From: Lineus longissimus
Taxonomy: Eukaryota; Nemertea; Pilidiophora; Heteronemertea; Lineidae
DNA: 64,000 nt
NCBI RefSeq assembly: GCF_910592395.1
Contig: NC_088308.1
Span: forward strand, 9,193,001 to 9,257,000
Direction of reading: 5' to 3'
Shown: positions 32,626 through 43,746 of the stretch, in pieces
Layout of the letters: every line of letters begins with the position of its first letter
Numbering within the stretch: the stretch's first letter is position 1
Translations under genes and position numbers: made by a program
The notes under the pieces: model-generated
Told to the model about the DNA's origin: nothing
The model's input: the letters and a program-made list of their open reading frames with translations, nothing else
Database searches by the model: none

Positions 32626-33422
32626 CATAGTCTTGCGCGTTGTGAACCATGTTGTTGTTTGCCCATGAGTAGACGGTGCGGAGAGATAAAATCTTGGGTG
32701 CGATGATAAAAAAGTCTTGGTTAAAAAAGTCTTGATTAAAAAAGGCGTGCTTGTTGTCTACTGATGGGAGGCTAGGAGCACTCGGCAGGAACTCCTCGGC
32801 AGTCTCAGCTGATCTTGTTGCTTCTTGAAGCTGGTTCCAGGTTCGGACTGCTCGGTGACAAGTTGGTCTCTTGTGCTGCAGTATAGGCAATCAGCTTCCC
32901 GTATTGTATGCAATCAAATCAGTATTGACCCCTTCTGTTCTGTCAGAATTACCTTTTTTGGAGACGCCCTGTGCTGTGCCTGTGGCCTGTATTTCATGAT
33001 TTCAACACCAGAAAAACCCGACCAACGCCGTCCGATAGAGGCCACCAGTGTAATCAGTCACGTGCCGCCATTGACGAATCAGCTCGCAGCAATCAATCAC
33101 AATGGCAGCCTCAACGAGACGCGGTATCCGTTTGAATTACGCTTTGTTATCTGATATAAAATTGCCGAATTACAAGAGAGAAAAACGAGTAGTCCATAAT
33201 AAAAGTACGGCTCGCAGTATGTTTTGGCTAAACGATCGTACGTCTTGTGTTCGAGGACACAGGTGATCATAATCAGGACACCTCTTTATTTAGGACAGCG
33301 TCCCTGATGCCCTTGTTTGTATGCTCCCACCTGATATGACTGTTCACCAGAGGATCTAACAAATTTGCAATCAAATTACTGGAATGCCTACATCAATTTC
33401 AAACCTGGATGCCAACAAGACC

Positions 33423-33464
33423 AACCTCCACCCCACCCCACCCCCACCCCACCCCCACCCCCAA
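33423..33464. repeat. C-rich simple repeat
   Basis: A run of CCACCCCACCCC-type units. Confidence 0.9.
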
Positions 33465-34552
33465 GGTAGGAGAGGCCAAGACCACAGTACACCCCACACA
33501 AAATGCCCAACTTTTTTACATTAGACAATTAGATATAGGAAAGCTACCATCAATAATAAACTTTGGGTGCAGGGAAACTGGACTCATGCAGTCATGATTA
33601 GCATGATCATCAAGTGAAAAATGAATTTTCAAACTTCATTTAAAATCTAGAGTGAAAAATTTAAATCTCAGTAGTATCAGAATGATGGTGTTTCACATTA
33701 GCATGAAACAAGCACGATTTAAAACTAGGTATATTGCATAGATCAACCCCCCAAGCTCCCTAGTGACCCCCTCGCAATGACCAATTCAATTTTTTGCTGT
33801 CACATCATTAAAACCTCCAATTTCGGCATGCAAGTGGACAAAGAAAAAAATGTTCCAAAACACCAGAAGCAGTGTTATTATGACTAGATGGTATTGCCCT
33901 CTCGCGGATCTATCGGCAACTAAAATATTATCGCTAGAAATGCCAGTTTTTGAGCCGTAAAAACGCCTCAAAGGCTTATTTTCCTGATTTTCCCTGTTTG
34001 AACTTCATCAATGCATGCAAAGCGGTGGTACAAAGGTGGACAAAGGATTTTTTTGACTAAATTCACTGAAATTTCGCACAGTAGGCCTATTAGCTAGACA
34101 TTAGAGGAAACCAATGGGCTATCGGCAAAGTGCGTAATGCTCCCCACCGCCTGATTAACTCTGCTTTTGGAGATTGCCCTAAGCTAAGCGCACTACTGCG
34201 TTGATCGGCCGAGATGGTAATTAGTGCGCATGCGCAAGTTCGAGGTCGGGGATTTCTGGTATTGTACGTTACAGTACATAGTATGACTGTCTATGTCTAT
34301 GAGGCATCCACCTTACTACTATCAATGCCATGATTGGGCACTGCCACTGCATTTCAGGCATTAGCTACGCGAAATACGGATACGATATTAAGTTAATATT
34401 TTTCTCAACTTCAAAATGCCTGCGTTACCGGAAGTGATCAAAACGGAAACGGAATAGATCCAAACGGAGCATGCGCATCCGTGGTGCCTGGTCAGAGAGG
34501 TTCCTAGCTGTGGAGGTGGTGCCCAGCCAGAGAGGTAGACTGGCGAACCCTG

Positions 34553-37500
34553 ATCAATTTTTCACGCAACTTTTGCTAAATAGAGCTAGTTCTAGTTTGT
34601 AATTCATTTTGATACTTCAGATTTGGGTAGTAGACTAAAATAACTTAGTCGTCAGTGTGGTTTTAAGCAGGAAAAACGTATTTGTTTTTCTTAAAGTGCC
34701 TTTTTTGGACGGGTGTGTGCGATTGTTTTGTTTATGTCACGTGACCTCGACCATGTCGACACAAAATTGATATAAAACCACCTTTTCTGTCATTATTTAT
34801 TACGGATATTTCTCTAATAAAAATATCAATATAATTGGCCAATTTCTTAGGCATATGTAGCGAATTCCCATGAAGATTTAAATTAGATGTTCTCGTAACC
34901 TGTTACAACTGGTCTGATTTATAATTCAGCGCTACAACTGGTCTGATTTATTTATTCAGCGCCATTTTGAAAAACCAAAAAAAATTGTTTGTTGGATATA
35001 CAATAATTACTCTCTTTATTTCACTTCATTTACATTATCTACTCCCGCACACACGTGTATCTTAAGAGCCCCTCCTAAAGGGGGTCTTAATATGTAAAGT
35101 CAAGGACTTAGTGAGCCCCCCCTTTAGGTCGGGGGAGCTCCCCCGAACCCCCCTACGAGCATATGTTAAGTGCAAGCTCTAACAACTACAGCTGTTACAA
35201 TGGGGGGACACCCCCCAAACCCCCCTCCGTCGACATAGGTTTTTACCAGTGCGTTGGGGGGAAGCTCCCCCCAACCCCCCCCCCCCCCCCCGGTGGACAG
35301 TCAACTAGCCATTCTGTGTCATACTGCTGGAGGGGGGGGGGGTGCGATGGGACCATCCATATAGTTCCTTCCGACACATTTTTGTTTTGGTAATGTAATA
35401 CATTGTGATTGTCCTTATTCACGGGAATCGGGCGTTTCCAGTGATATACGACACTTATTAAATGGATTGTCCTCATGCATTCACTTTGGAAACGCATTTT
35501 AAAATAGATGTTACGTCCTGTTAATGGGGCACGTCATCATCGCGTACATTTGGGAAAAACTCCGTAACGAGACCGGAGCAGACGGCTGAAAGAAGTTTAA
35601 TTATTGGCCGCTAGGGTTCAGAATGTCGCTCCCCCGAACTTTTCACGCAACTTTTGCTGAATAGAGCTAGTTCTAGTTTGTAATTCATTTTGATACTTCA
35701 GATTTGGGTAGTAGACTAAAATAACTTAGTCGTCAGTGTGGTTTTAAGCAGGAAAAACGTATTTGTTTTACTTTAAGTGCCTTTTTTGGACGGGTGTGTG
35801 CGATTGTTTTGTTTATGTCACGTGACCTCGACCATGTCGACACAAAACTGAAATAAACCACCCTTTTCTGTCATTATTTAGGACGGATATTTCTCTAATA
35901 AAAATATGAATATAATTGGCCAATTTCTTAGGCATATGTAGCGAATTCCCATGAAGATTTAAATTAGATGTTCTCGTAACCTGTTACAACTGGTCTGATT
36001 TATAATTCAGCGCTACAACTGGTCTGATTTATTTATTCAGCGCCATTTTGAAAAACCAAAAAAAATTGTTTGTTTGATATACATGTACAATATTTACTCT
36101 CTTTATTTCACTTCATTTACATTATATACTCCCGCACACACGTGTATCTTAAGAGCCCCTCCTAAAGGGGGTCTTATAAAGGGGGTCTTAATATGTAAAG
36201 TCAAGAACTTAGTGAGCCCCCCTTTAGGTCGGGGGAGCTCCCCCGAACCCCCCTACGAGCATATGTTAAGTGCAAGCTCTAACAACTACAGCTGTTACAA
36301 GGGGGGGGGGGGGGGCACCCCCCAAACCCCCCTCCGTCGACATAGGTTTTTACCAGTGCGTTGGGGGGAAGCTCCCCCCAACCCCCCCCCCCCGGTGGAC
36401 AGTCAACTAGCCCTTCTGTGTCATACTGCTGGAGGGGGGGGGGGGTGCGATGGGACCATCCATATAGTTCCTTCCGACACATTTTTGTTTTGGTAATGTA
36501 ATACATTGTGATTGTCCTTATTCACGGGAATCGGGCGTTTCCAGTGATATACGACACTTAAATGGATTGTCCTCGTGCATTCACTTTGGAAACGCATTTT
36601 AAAATAGATGTTACGTCCTGTTAATGGGGCACGTCATCATCGCGTACATTTGGGAAAAACTCCCTAACGAGACCGGAGCAGACGGCTGAAAGTAGTTTAA
36701 TTATTGGCCGCTAGGGTTCAGAATGTCGCTTACCCGAATTTTTCACTCAACTTTTGCTAAATAGAGCTAGTTCTAGTTTGTAATTCATTTTGATACTTCA
36801 GATTTGGGCAGTAGACCAATATAACTTAGTCGTCAGTGTGGTTTTAAGCAGGGAAAACGTAATTGTTTTTCTGAAAGTGCCTTTTTTGGACGGGTGTGTG
36901 CGATTGTTTTGTTTATGTCACGTGACCTCGACCATGTCGACACAAAATTGATATAAAACCACCTTTTCTGTCATTATTTATTACGGATATTTCTCTAATA
37001 AAAATATCAATATAATTGGCCAATTTCTTAGGCATATGTAGCGAATTCCCATGAAGATTTAAATTAGATGTTCTCGTAACCTGTTACAACTGGTCTGATT
37101 TATAATTCAGCGCTACAACTGGTCTGATTTATTTATTCAGCGCCATTTTGAAAAACCAAAAAAAATTGTTTGTTGGATATACAATATTTACTCTCTTTAT
37201 TTCACTTCATTTACATTATATACTCCCGCACACACGTGTATCTTAAGAGCCCCTCCTAAGAGGGGGGCTTAATATGTAAAGTCAAGAACTTAGTGAGCCC
37301 CCCTTTAGGTCGGGGGAGCTCCCCCGAACCCCCCTACGAGCATATGTTAAGTGCAAGCTCTAACAACTACAGCTGTTACAATGGGGGGACACCCCCCAAA
37401 CCCCCCTCCGTCGACATAGGTTTTTACCAGTGCGTTGGGGGGGAAGCTCCCCCCAAACCCCCCCCGGTGAACAGTCAACTAGCCCTTCTGTGTCATACTG

Positions 37501-38333
37501 CTGGAGGGGGGGGTGCGATGGGACCATCCATATAGTTCCTTCCGACACATTTTTGTTTTGGTAATGTAATACATTGTGATTGACCTTATTCACGGGAATC
37601 GGGCGTTTCCAGTGATATACGACACAATGGGTTGTCCTCATGCATTCACTTTCGAAACGCATTTTAAAATAGATGTTACGTCCTGTTAATGGGGCACGTC
37701 ATCATCGCGTACATTTGGGAAAAACTCCCTAACGAGACCGGAGCAGACGGCTGAAAGTAGTTTATTTATTGGCCGCTAGGGTACAGAATGTACGTCGCTC
37801 ACCCGAATTTTTCACGCAACTATAGCTAAATAGAGCTAGTTCTAGTTTGTGATTCAATTTGATACTTCAGATTTGGGCAGTAGACCAATATAACTTAGTC
37901 GTCAGTGTGGTTTTAAGCTGGAAAAACGTATTTGTTTTTCTTAAAGTGCCTTTTTTGGACGGGTGTGTGCGATTGTTTTGTTTTTATGTCACGTGACCTC
38001 GATCATGTCGACACAAAATTGAAATAAACCACCCTTTTCTGTCATTATTTAGGACGGATATTTCTCTGATAAAAACATTAATATAATTGGCCAATTTCTT
38101 AGGCATATGATGTAGCGAATTCCCATGAAGATTTAAATTAATTTCAACCAATGGGATAGCAACCACCACCGGAAGATCGCGGAGAAATCGGTAAACTCAA
38201 CGGAGTTAATTCTGAAAAATACCAAAAAAAATTGTTTGTAGGATATACAATCTCTCTTTATTTCTCATCATTCATTTACATTATCTACTCCCGCACACAC
38301 GTGTATCTTAAGAGCCCCTCCTAAAGGGGGGCT
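34553..38333 (+). mobile_element. Head-to-tail array of rolling-circle-like units
   Basis: Units run 34,553-35,087 (5' truncated), 35,088-36,188, 36,189-37,269 and 37,270-38,333. Each starts TAATATGTAAAGTCAAG and ends in the AGCCCCTCCTAAAGGGGG hairpin followed by CT, and units abut without spacer. Each unit has a triad of G/C hairpins, then an AATCGGGCGTTTCCAGTGAT to CTCCCTAACGAGACC segment and a TTTTCACGCAACTTTTGC segment. Pro/Gly-rich frames inside are by-products of the G and C runs. Tandem direct units are typical of rolling-circle replication; that mechanism is inference. Confidence 0.85.
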
Positions 38334-38516
38334 TATTATTTTAGACCTAAACGTCGTGACACTTGTGTCTCTGGAAGACAGTTTGTGAGAGTGGTTGCAA
38401 CATTTCGTGAAAGAAATTTTTTTATGATGGGGTCTTCGAGTGAGGAACATTACAACCACCTGACCTGGAGTGTCACCAATTAGAAATAATTTTTTACTTT
38501 TGTGATACAAGTGCAA

Positions 38517-41437
38517 ATTAATATGTAAAGAGCAATCTCTAGTGAACTCACACAACTGTTTGACATGGGGGAGACCCCCAAACCCCCGTCCTTCTGACAC
38601 ATATAGCCAGTACATTGGGGGATGAGTCCCCCAAACCCCCTCCCCCGTTCTCTGAAAGTGACAGGTTTTAGTCAGTACATTGGGGGGAAGGCCCCCCCCC
38701 CCCCCCCCCCCCCCCCATTGGACTCTAATATGTAAAGAGCAATCTCTAGTGAACTCACACAACTGTTTGACATGGGAAGCCCCCAAACCCCCGTCCTTCT
38801 GACATATATAGCCAGTACATTGGGGGATGAGTCCCCCAAACCCCCTCCCCGTTCTCTGAAAGTGACAGGTTTTAGTCAGTACATTGGGGGGAAGGCCCCC
38901 CCAACCCCCCCCCATTGGATTCTAAAAATAGAATTCCTTGGAGACGCTGAACAAGAAGGCCCCATAAAGAAATAGTCCCCGCCCCGGTAGCTGTCTCATA
39001 TCTGCTGAAAGAAGCAGCTCTTTGTGGTGAAATAATAATTGAATGCATGTCATGACACCCAGGAGCTTTTTCTCATTTCTGAAGCAGTTGCATGGTTGGA
39101 ATGAATTGCCAAATCAGTCCGTTAAATCTCTATGCAATAAAAATTGAAATGTCACAACTGTCTCCACCGACGTTGTCCTGTATGTCCTAGCAGACGATTT
39201 TTAAATAAATGATGTGATTGATATACTCACTTGTAGATTGGAATGAATTATTTCTTCAATGATATGAAAGTTGAAAACCCTCTGACATGTCTGAGTACAA
39301 AAATGCAGAGGCAAGACACATCATGCATGTCATGACACCCAGGAGCTTTTTCTCATTTCTGAAACAGTTGCATGGTTGGAATGAATTTCCAAATCAGTCC
39401 GTCAAATCTCTATCCAAATGGAACTTTAAGACCACTCTATAATTGTGCAGTAGTGTTAAAACTGACTTTTTTGAATTAAAGTACGTAAATCGAGAAGAAG
39501 AGGACGTTTGCTTTAGTCTGCAATAAAATGTCACAACTGTCTCCGCCGACGTTGTCCTGTATGTCCTAGCAGACGATTTTTAGATACAATATGATGTCCC
39601 ACACCCGCACTTCAGGATAGTGGCGCCGGTGTGAATAAATCTACTTGCGTGAATGGTCAATGTCTCATGACGTCATGAAATAATTGCGTCACGAGGAAGG
39701 AAACAATGGGAATCATGGTAACTGTGGTCTCATTAGGGAGTTTTTTTTGTTATTCATGCGCGGCCAACCCCTAACCGTAGTTCCTAAAATCATTGATTTC
39801 TCGGTCCTTACAGTATGTCAGCGTTGATTCAGCAGTTGTTTTGGCAAAGACATGTTTTTTGGAGTTTCTGAAACCTAGAGCGCTATTCAATAGGCGACTA
39901 ACAAGAAACTACGCATTTATACTGTTGTTGCCGACGTATGTGTACACTGAACTTGGGATGTGCGTCGGCCCCGTGTTGAAATGCCGTCCAGTGCCAGTTG
40001 GTGCGTTTTTCGCTGATTTGTGCAAAATTCAACATATCTCAAAAGTTCAATGGTTGACCCTCGATTTTTTTTTGATTTTTGTATAGCGTAAGCAACTGTC
40101 TTTCATGGGAGAATGGTCTCTGTAAGAATTATTCAGGAAGAAATGTATAATATTTGGGGTTTTTCGTGATTGTCCGGCCCAATTGGCAATATTGCCATTT
40201 GGGATGGTGAACAGAGCTAGGAGCAAATGCGACGCTTATGATTTATTTAAAGAAATAAAATGCCCGATTTAACATCCTGCAGAATCAGGGGAATCGGGCG
40301 TTTCCAGTGATATACGACACAAATGGGTTGTCCTCATGCATTCACTTTGGAAACGCATTTTAAAATAGATGTTACGTCCTGTTAATGGGGCACGTCATCA
40401 TCGCGTACATTTGGGAAAAACTCCCTAACGAGACCTGTGGTTGCGGTGCGTCGTGAAAGCAGGATCGGCAAGCGCGGCCTTGCGCGGCCCGTATGGAATG
40501 CGACAAACTGTACCGGAACCAGAATTGTCATGGGTCTGCACAAATTCTTTCAGATTCGATGGACATGATGGATATAATATTAACTCACACAACGTAGTGA
40601 GTGTAATGATTACGTATGTCTATAAAGTGTAAACAAAATTCATACATCCATCATGTCCATCGAATCTGAAAAAATTTGTGCAGACCCATGACAGTTCCGG
40701 TTCCGGTACAGTTTGTTGCATCCATACGGGCCGCGCTTGCCGATCCTGCTTTCACGACGCACCGCAACCACAGTTACCATGATTCCCGTTGTTGACGCAA
40801 TTATTTCATGACGTCATGAGCCATTGACCAATCACGCAAGTAGATTTATTCACACCGGCGCCACTGTCTTGAAGTGTATCTAAAAATCGTCTGCTAGAAC
40901 ATACAGGACAACAACGTCGGCGGAGACAGTTGTGACATTTCATTGCAGACGAAGTAAACGTCCTCTTCTTCTCGATTTACGTACTTTACTTCAAAAAGTC
41001 AGTTTTAACACTACTGCACAAATATAGAGTGGTCTTAAAGTTCCATTTGGATAGAGATTTGACGGACTGATTTGGAAATTCATTCCAACCATGCAACTGT
41101 TTCAGAAATGAGAAAAAGCTCCTGGGTGTCATGACATGCATTCAATTCTTATTTCACCACAAAGAGCTGCTTCTTTCAGCAGATATGAGACAGCTACCGG
41201 GGCGGGGACTATTTCTTTATGGGGCCTTTGTTCAGCGTCTCCAAGGAATTCTATTTTTAGAGTCAAATGGGGGGGGGGGGGGGTTGGGGAGGCCTTCCCC
41301 CCAATGTACTGACTTAAACCTGTCACTTTCAGAGAACGGGGGAGGGGGTTTGGGGGACTCATCCCCCAATGTACTGGCTCAATATGTCAGAAGGACAGTT
41401 GTGTGAGTTCACTAGAGATTGCTCTTTACATATTACT
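38517..41437. repeat. Giant foldback structure
   Basis: Left arm (from TAATATGTAAAGAGCAATCT) and right arm (ending AGATTGCTCTTTACATATTA) are inverted copies meeting near 40,600 at a short unpaired stretch. The left arm starts with a partly duplicated hairpin block (38,517-38,728) and is interrupted by the 710-bp element at 39,726-40,435. No coding sequence supported. Confidence 0.8.
39726..40435. mobile_element. 710-bp inverted-repeat element inside the foldback arm
   Basis: Ends GGTCTCATTAGGGAGTTTTT and inverse AAAAACTCCCTAACGAGACC; TGT is duplicated on both sides. The related sequence at 43,630 (AACTGTGGTTGCGG) shows the uninserted state. A 3-bp duplication would fit PIF/Harbinger or CACTA. 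Its last 150 bp also occurs in every unit of the 34,553-38,333 array. Confidence 0.78.
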
Positions 41438-41466
41438 GAAATAGTCAATCAGTCACTGGTGTCATG

Positions 41467-42964
41467 ATTTGTACCGGACCAGTGGAAGACAGCTCTTCTC
41501 ACTCCAATATTGAAGAAGCCGGGGCTCAATCGGGTCTTCTCGAACTATAGACCAGTGAGCAACTTGGGCTTCATTTCCAAACTGGTGGAGAAAGCGGTTG
41601 TGCAGGAACTGGTCACACATAGTGAGTCATCTGCTCCACTGCCTGTCGTTCAGTCCGCATATCGGAAAAATCATTCACCTGAGACTGCTCTCATAAAAGT
41701 GCAAAATGACATCCTCATGAGCATGGACAAGCAGGAAGTGGTGTTACTGGTGATGCTAGACCTCAGCGCTGCTTTCGATACTGTGGACACTTCTAGGCTA
41801 CTGGAAATTTTGAACATTTACTTCGGTGTGAGTGGCCGTGCGCTGGACTGGCTGAGTTGTTATCTCAGAGACAGGGGGCAGCGGGTTGTACTGAAGGGTG
41901 GCGAGTCCAGGGACTTCATGCTTAGATGTGGCGTGCCACAGGGGAGCTGTCTAGGTCCTGTGCTATTCCTTTTTTATGTGTCAAGACTGTACAGCCTCAT
42001 TGCTAATCATCTGCCATCTGCCCACGGTTTCTCTGATGACAACCAGTTGTATTTGGCTTTTAAACCATTGCCACCTACCTCCCAGACAGACGCAGTAGCA
42101 GCCATTGAGCGTTGCATTGCTGATGTCAGATCATGGTACATTGAAAATGAACTTATGATAAACGACACAAAGACTGAGTTTGCCATCTTCGGCACACGAC
42201 AGCAAATTGCGAAGGTGAGCATTGTATCAGTCAGGGTGGGAGATACCGATATCCATCCCGTCAAATGCGTCCGAAATCTTGGAGCTTGGTTTGACAGCAA
42301 TATGTCGATGGATACCCATGTCAACAAAGTGTGTGACAAGGCCTACTACGGTCTCTACCGGATACGCCAAATCCATAAATTCCTCTCGGAGAAAACGACC
42401 AAGACCTTGGTACATGCTTTCATCATTGCCCACCTTGACTATTGCAATGCTCTCCTCCATGGTATACCTGCCAGGGCTACAAACCAGGTGCAACGGGTTT
42501 TTAACTCAGCGGCAAGAGTTGTGTGTTTGGTGGGCAAGTTTGACCACATTTCCCCTGTTTTGGCACAGCTACACTGGCTTCCTGTCAAATTCAGGATCCA
42601 GTACAAAATGTTGCTCCTGGTGTTTAAGTGCTTGACTGGTGAAGCTCCGGAGTATCTCAGATCCATGATTCAATTAAAAAAAACTGGGCGCTCTGGCCTT
42701 AGATCTGAATCTGAGATGCTCCTGGAGGTTCCCCGGTTCAAGCATCCAACTCTCGGTGGACGCTCATTCTCGGCAGCTGCTCCAAGACTGTGGACTCGGC
42801 TGCCGACGAGCGTCCACCATGGCGATTCCATTGAAGGTTTCAAGTCCCTCCTGAAGGCCCACCTATTTGCAGCTGCCTACGGGAGGGATAGCGCCCCAGA
42901 ATACTCTCCTGCGGAGTAATTGGGGCGCTATATAAATAATATGTATTGATTGATTGATTGATTG
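41467..42964 (+). mobile_element. 5'-truncated CR1/L2-like LINE with open RT frame
   Basis: An uninterrupted frame to TAA at 42,919 starts inside the reverse transcriptase (DQWKTALLTPILKKPGLN). It shows VQSAYRKNHSPETAL, DLSAAFDTVD, GVPQGSCLGPVLF and the catalytic FSDDNQLY, then the typical post-RT region with LHWLPVKFRIQYK and LWTRLP. The 3' end is GGGGCGCTATATAAATAATA followed by TTGA repeats, characteristic of this LINE group. The endonuclease part is absent, so this is a dead-on-arrival insertion, but recent given the intact frame. Confidence 0.88.
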
Positions 42965-42965
42965 A

Positions 42966-43746
42966 TGACGCCCAGGAGCTTTTTCTCATTTCTGAAACAG
43001 TTGCATGGTTGGAATGAATTTCCAAATCTGTCCGTCAAATCTCTATGCAATGAAAATTGAAATGTCACAACTGTCTCCACCGACGTTGTCCTGTATGTCC
43101 TAGCAGACGATTTTTAAATAAATGATGTGATTGATATACTTGTAGATTGGAATGAATTATTTCTTCAATGATATGAAAATTGAAAACCCTCTGACATGCC
43201 TGAGTACAAAAATGCAGAGGCAAGACACACCATGCATGTCATGACACCCAGGAGCTTTTTCTCATTTCTGAAACAGTTGCATGGTTGGAATGAATTTCCA
43301 AATCAGTCCGTCAAATCTCTATCCAAATGGAACATTATGACCACTCTATATTTGTGCAGTAGTGTTAAAACTGACTTTTTTGAAGTAAAGTACGTAAATC
43401 GAGAAGAAGAGGACGTTTACTTCGTCTGCAATGAAATGTCACAACTGTCTCCGCCGACGTTGTTGTCCTGTATGTTCTAGCAGACGATTTTTAGATACAT
43501 GATGTCTCACACCCGCACTTCAGGACAGTGGCGCCGGTGTGAATAAATCTACTTGCGTGAATGGTCAATGGCTCATGACGTCATGAAATAATTGCGTCAC
43601 AAGGAAGGAAACAATGGGAATCATGGTAACTGTGGTTGCGGTGCGTCGTGAAAGCAGGATCGGCAAGCGCGGCCCGTATGGAATGCGACAAACTGTACCG
43701 GAACCGTGCGACACACGTAACCATTACACTCACTACGTTGTGTGAG
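42966..43746. repeat. Third partial copy of the foldback arm sequence
   Basis: It matches 39,050-39,725 (e.g. CCCAGGAGCTTTTTCTCATT) and ends at CACTACGTTGTGTGAG before the collinear copy-2 block begins. Confidence 0.72.

Larger units (their letters stand above)
31004..34552. mobile_element. 3.5-kb element with about 70-bp inverted ends
   Basis: The left end reads CACCCTCCGCCAGCCTACCT and continues CTCTGGCTGGGCACCACCTC; the right end is its near-exact inverse, finishing GGCGAACCCTG. The interior holds LINE scraps, a nested MITE, a C-rich simple repeat and no transposase. Superfamily is unclear because the flank is occupied by other repeats. Confidence 0.7.

Noticed and set aside
32618-32890. 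Minus-strand frame with AVRTWNQLQEATRSAETAEEF
   Set aside because: Resembles a decayed LINE C-terminus only; not called as a gene.
35163-37535. Repeated Pro/Gly-rich frames (GGTPPKPPSVDIGF...)
   Set aside because: They arise from the G and C runs of the hairpin triads; frame changes between units and both strands are open.
38268-38915. 215-codon minus-strand frame
   Set aside because: It is built from two hairpin blocks and poly-G; repeat by-product.
41510-42919. 469-codon frame considered as a host gene
   Set aside because: It is the reverse transcriptase region of a 5'-truncated LINE, as the FSDD motif and TTGA tail show.
43196-43480. Frame with LHGWNEFPNQSVKSLSKWN
   Set aside because: Faintly like a LINE C-terminus, but too short and inside a multi-copy repeat.
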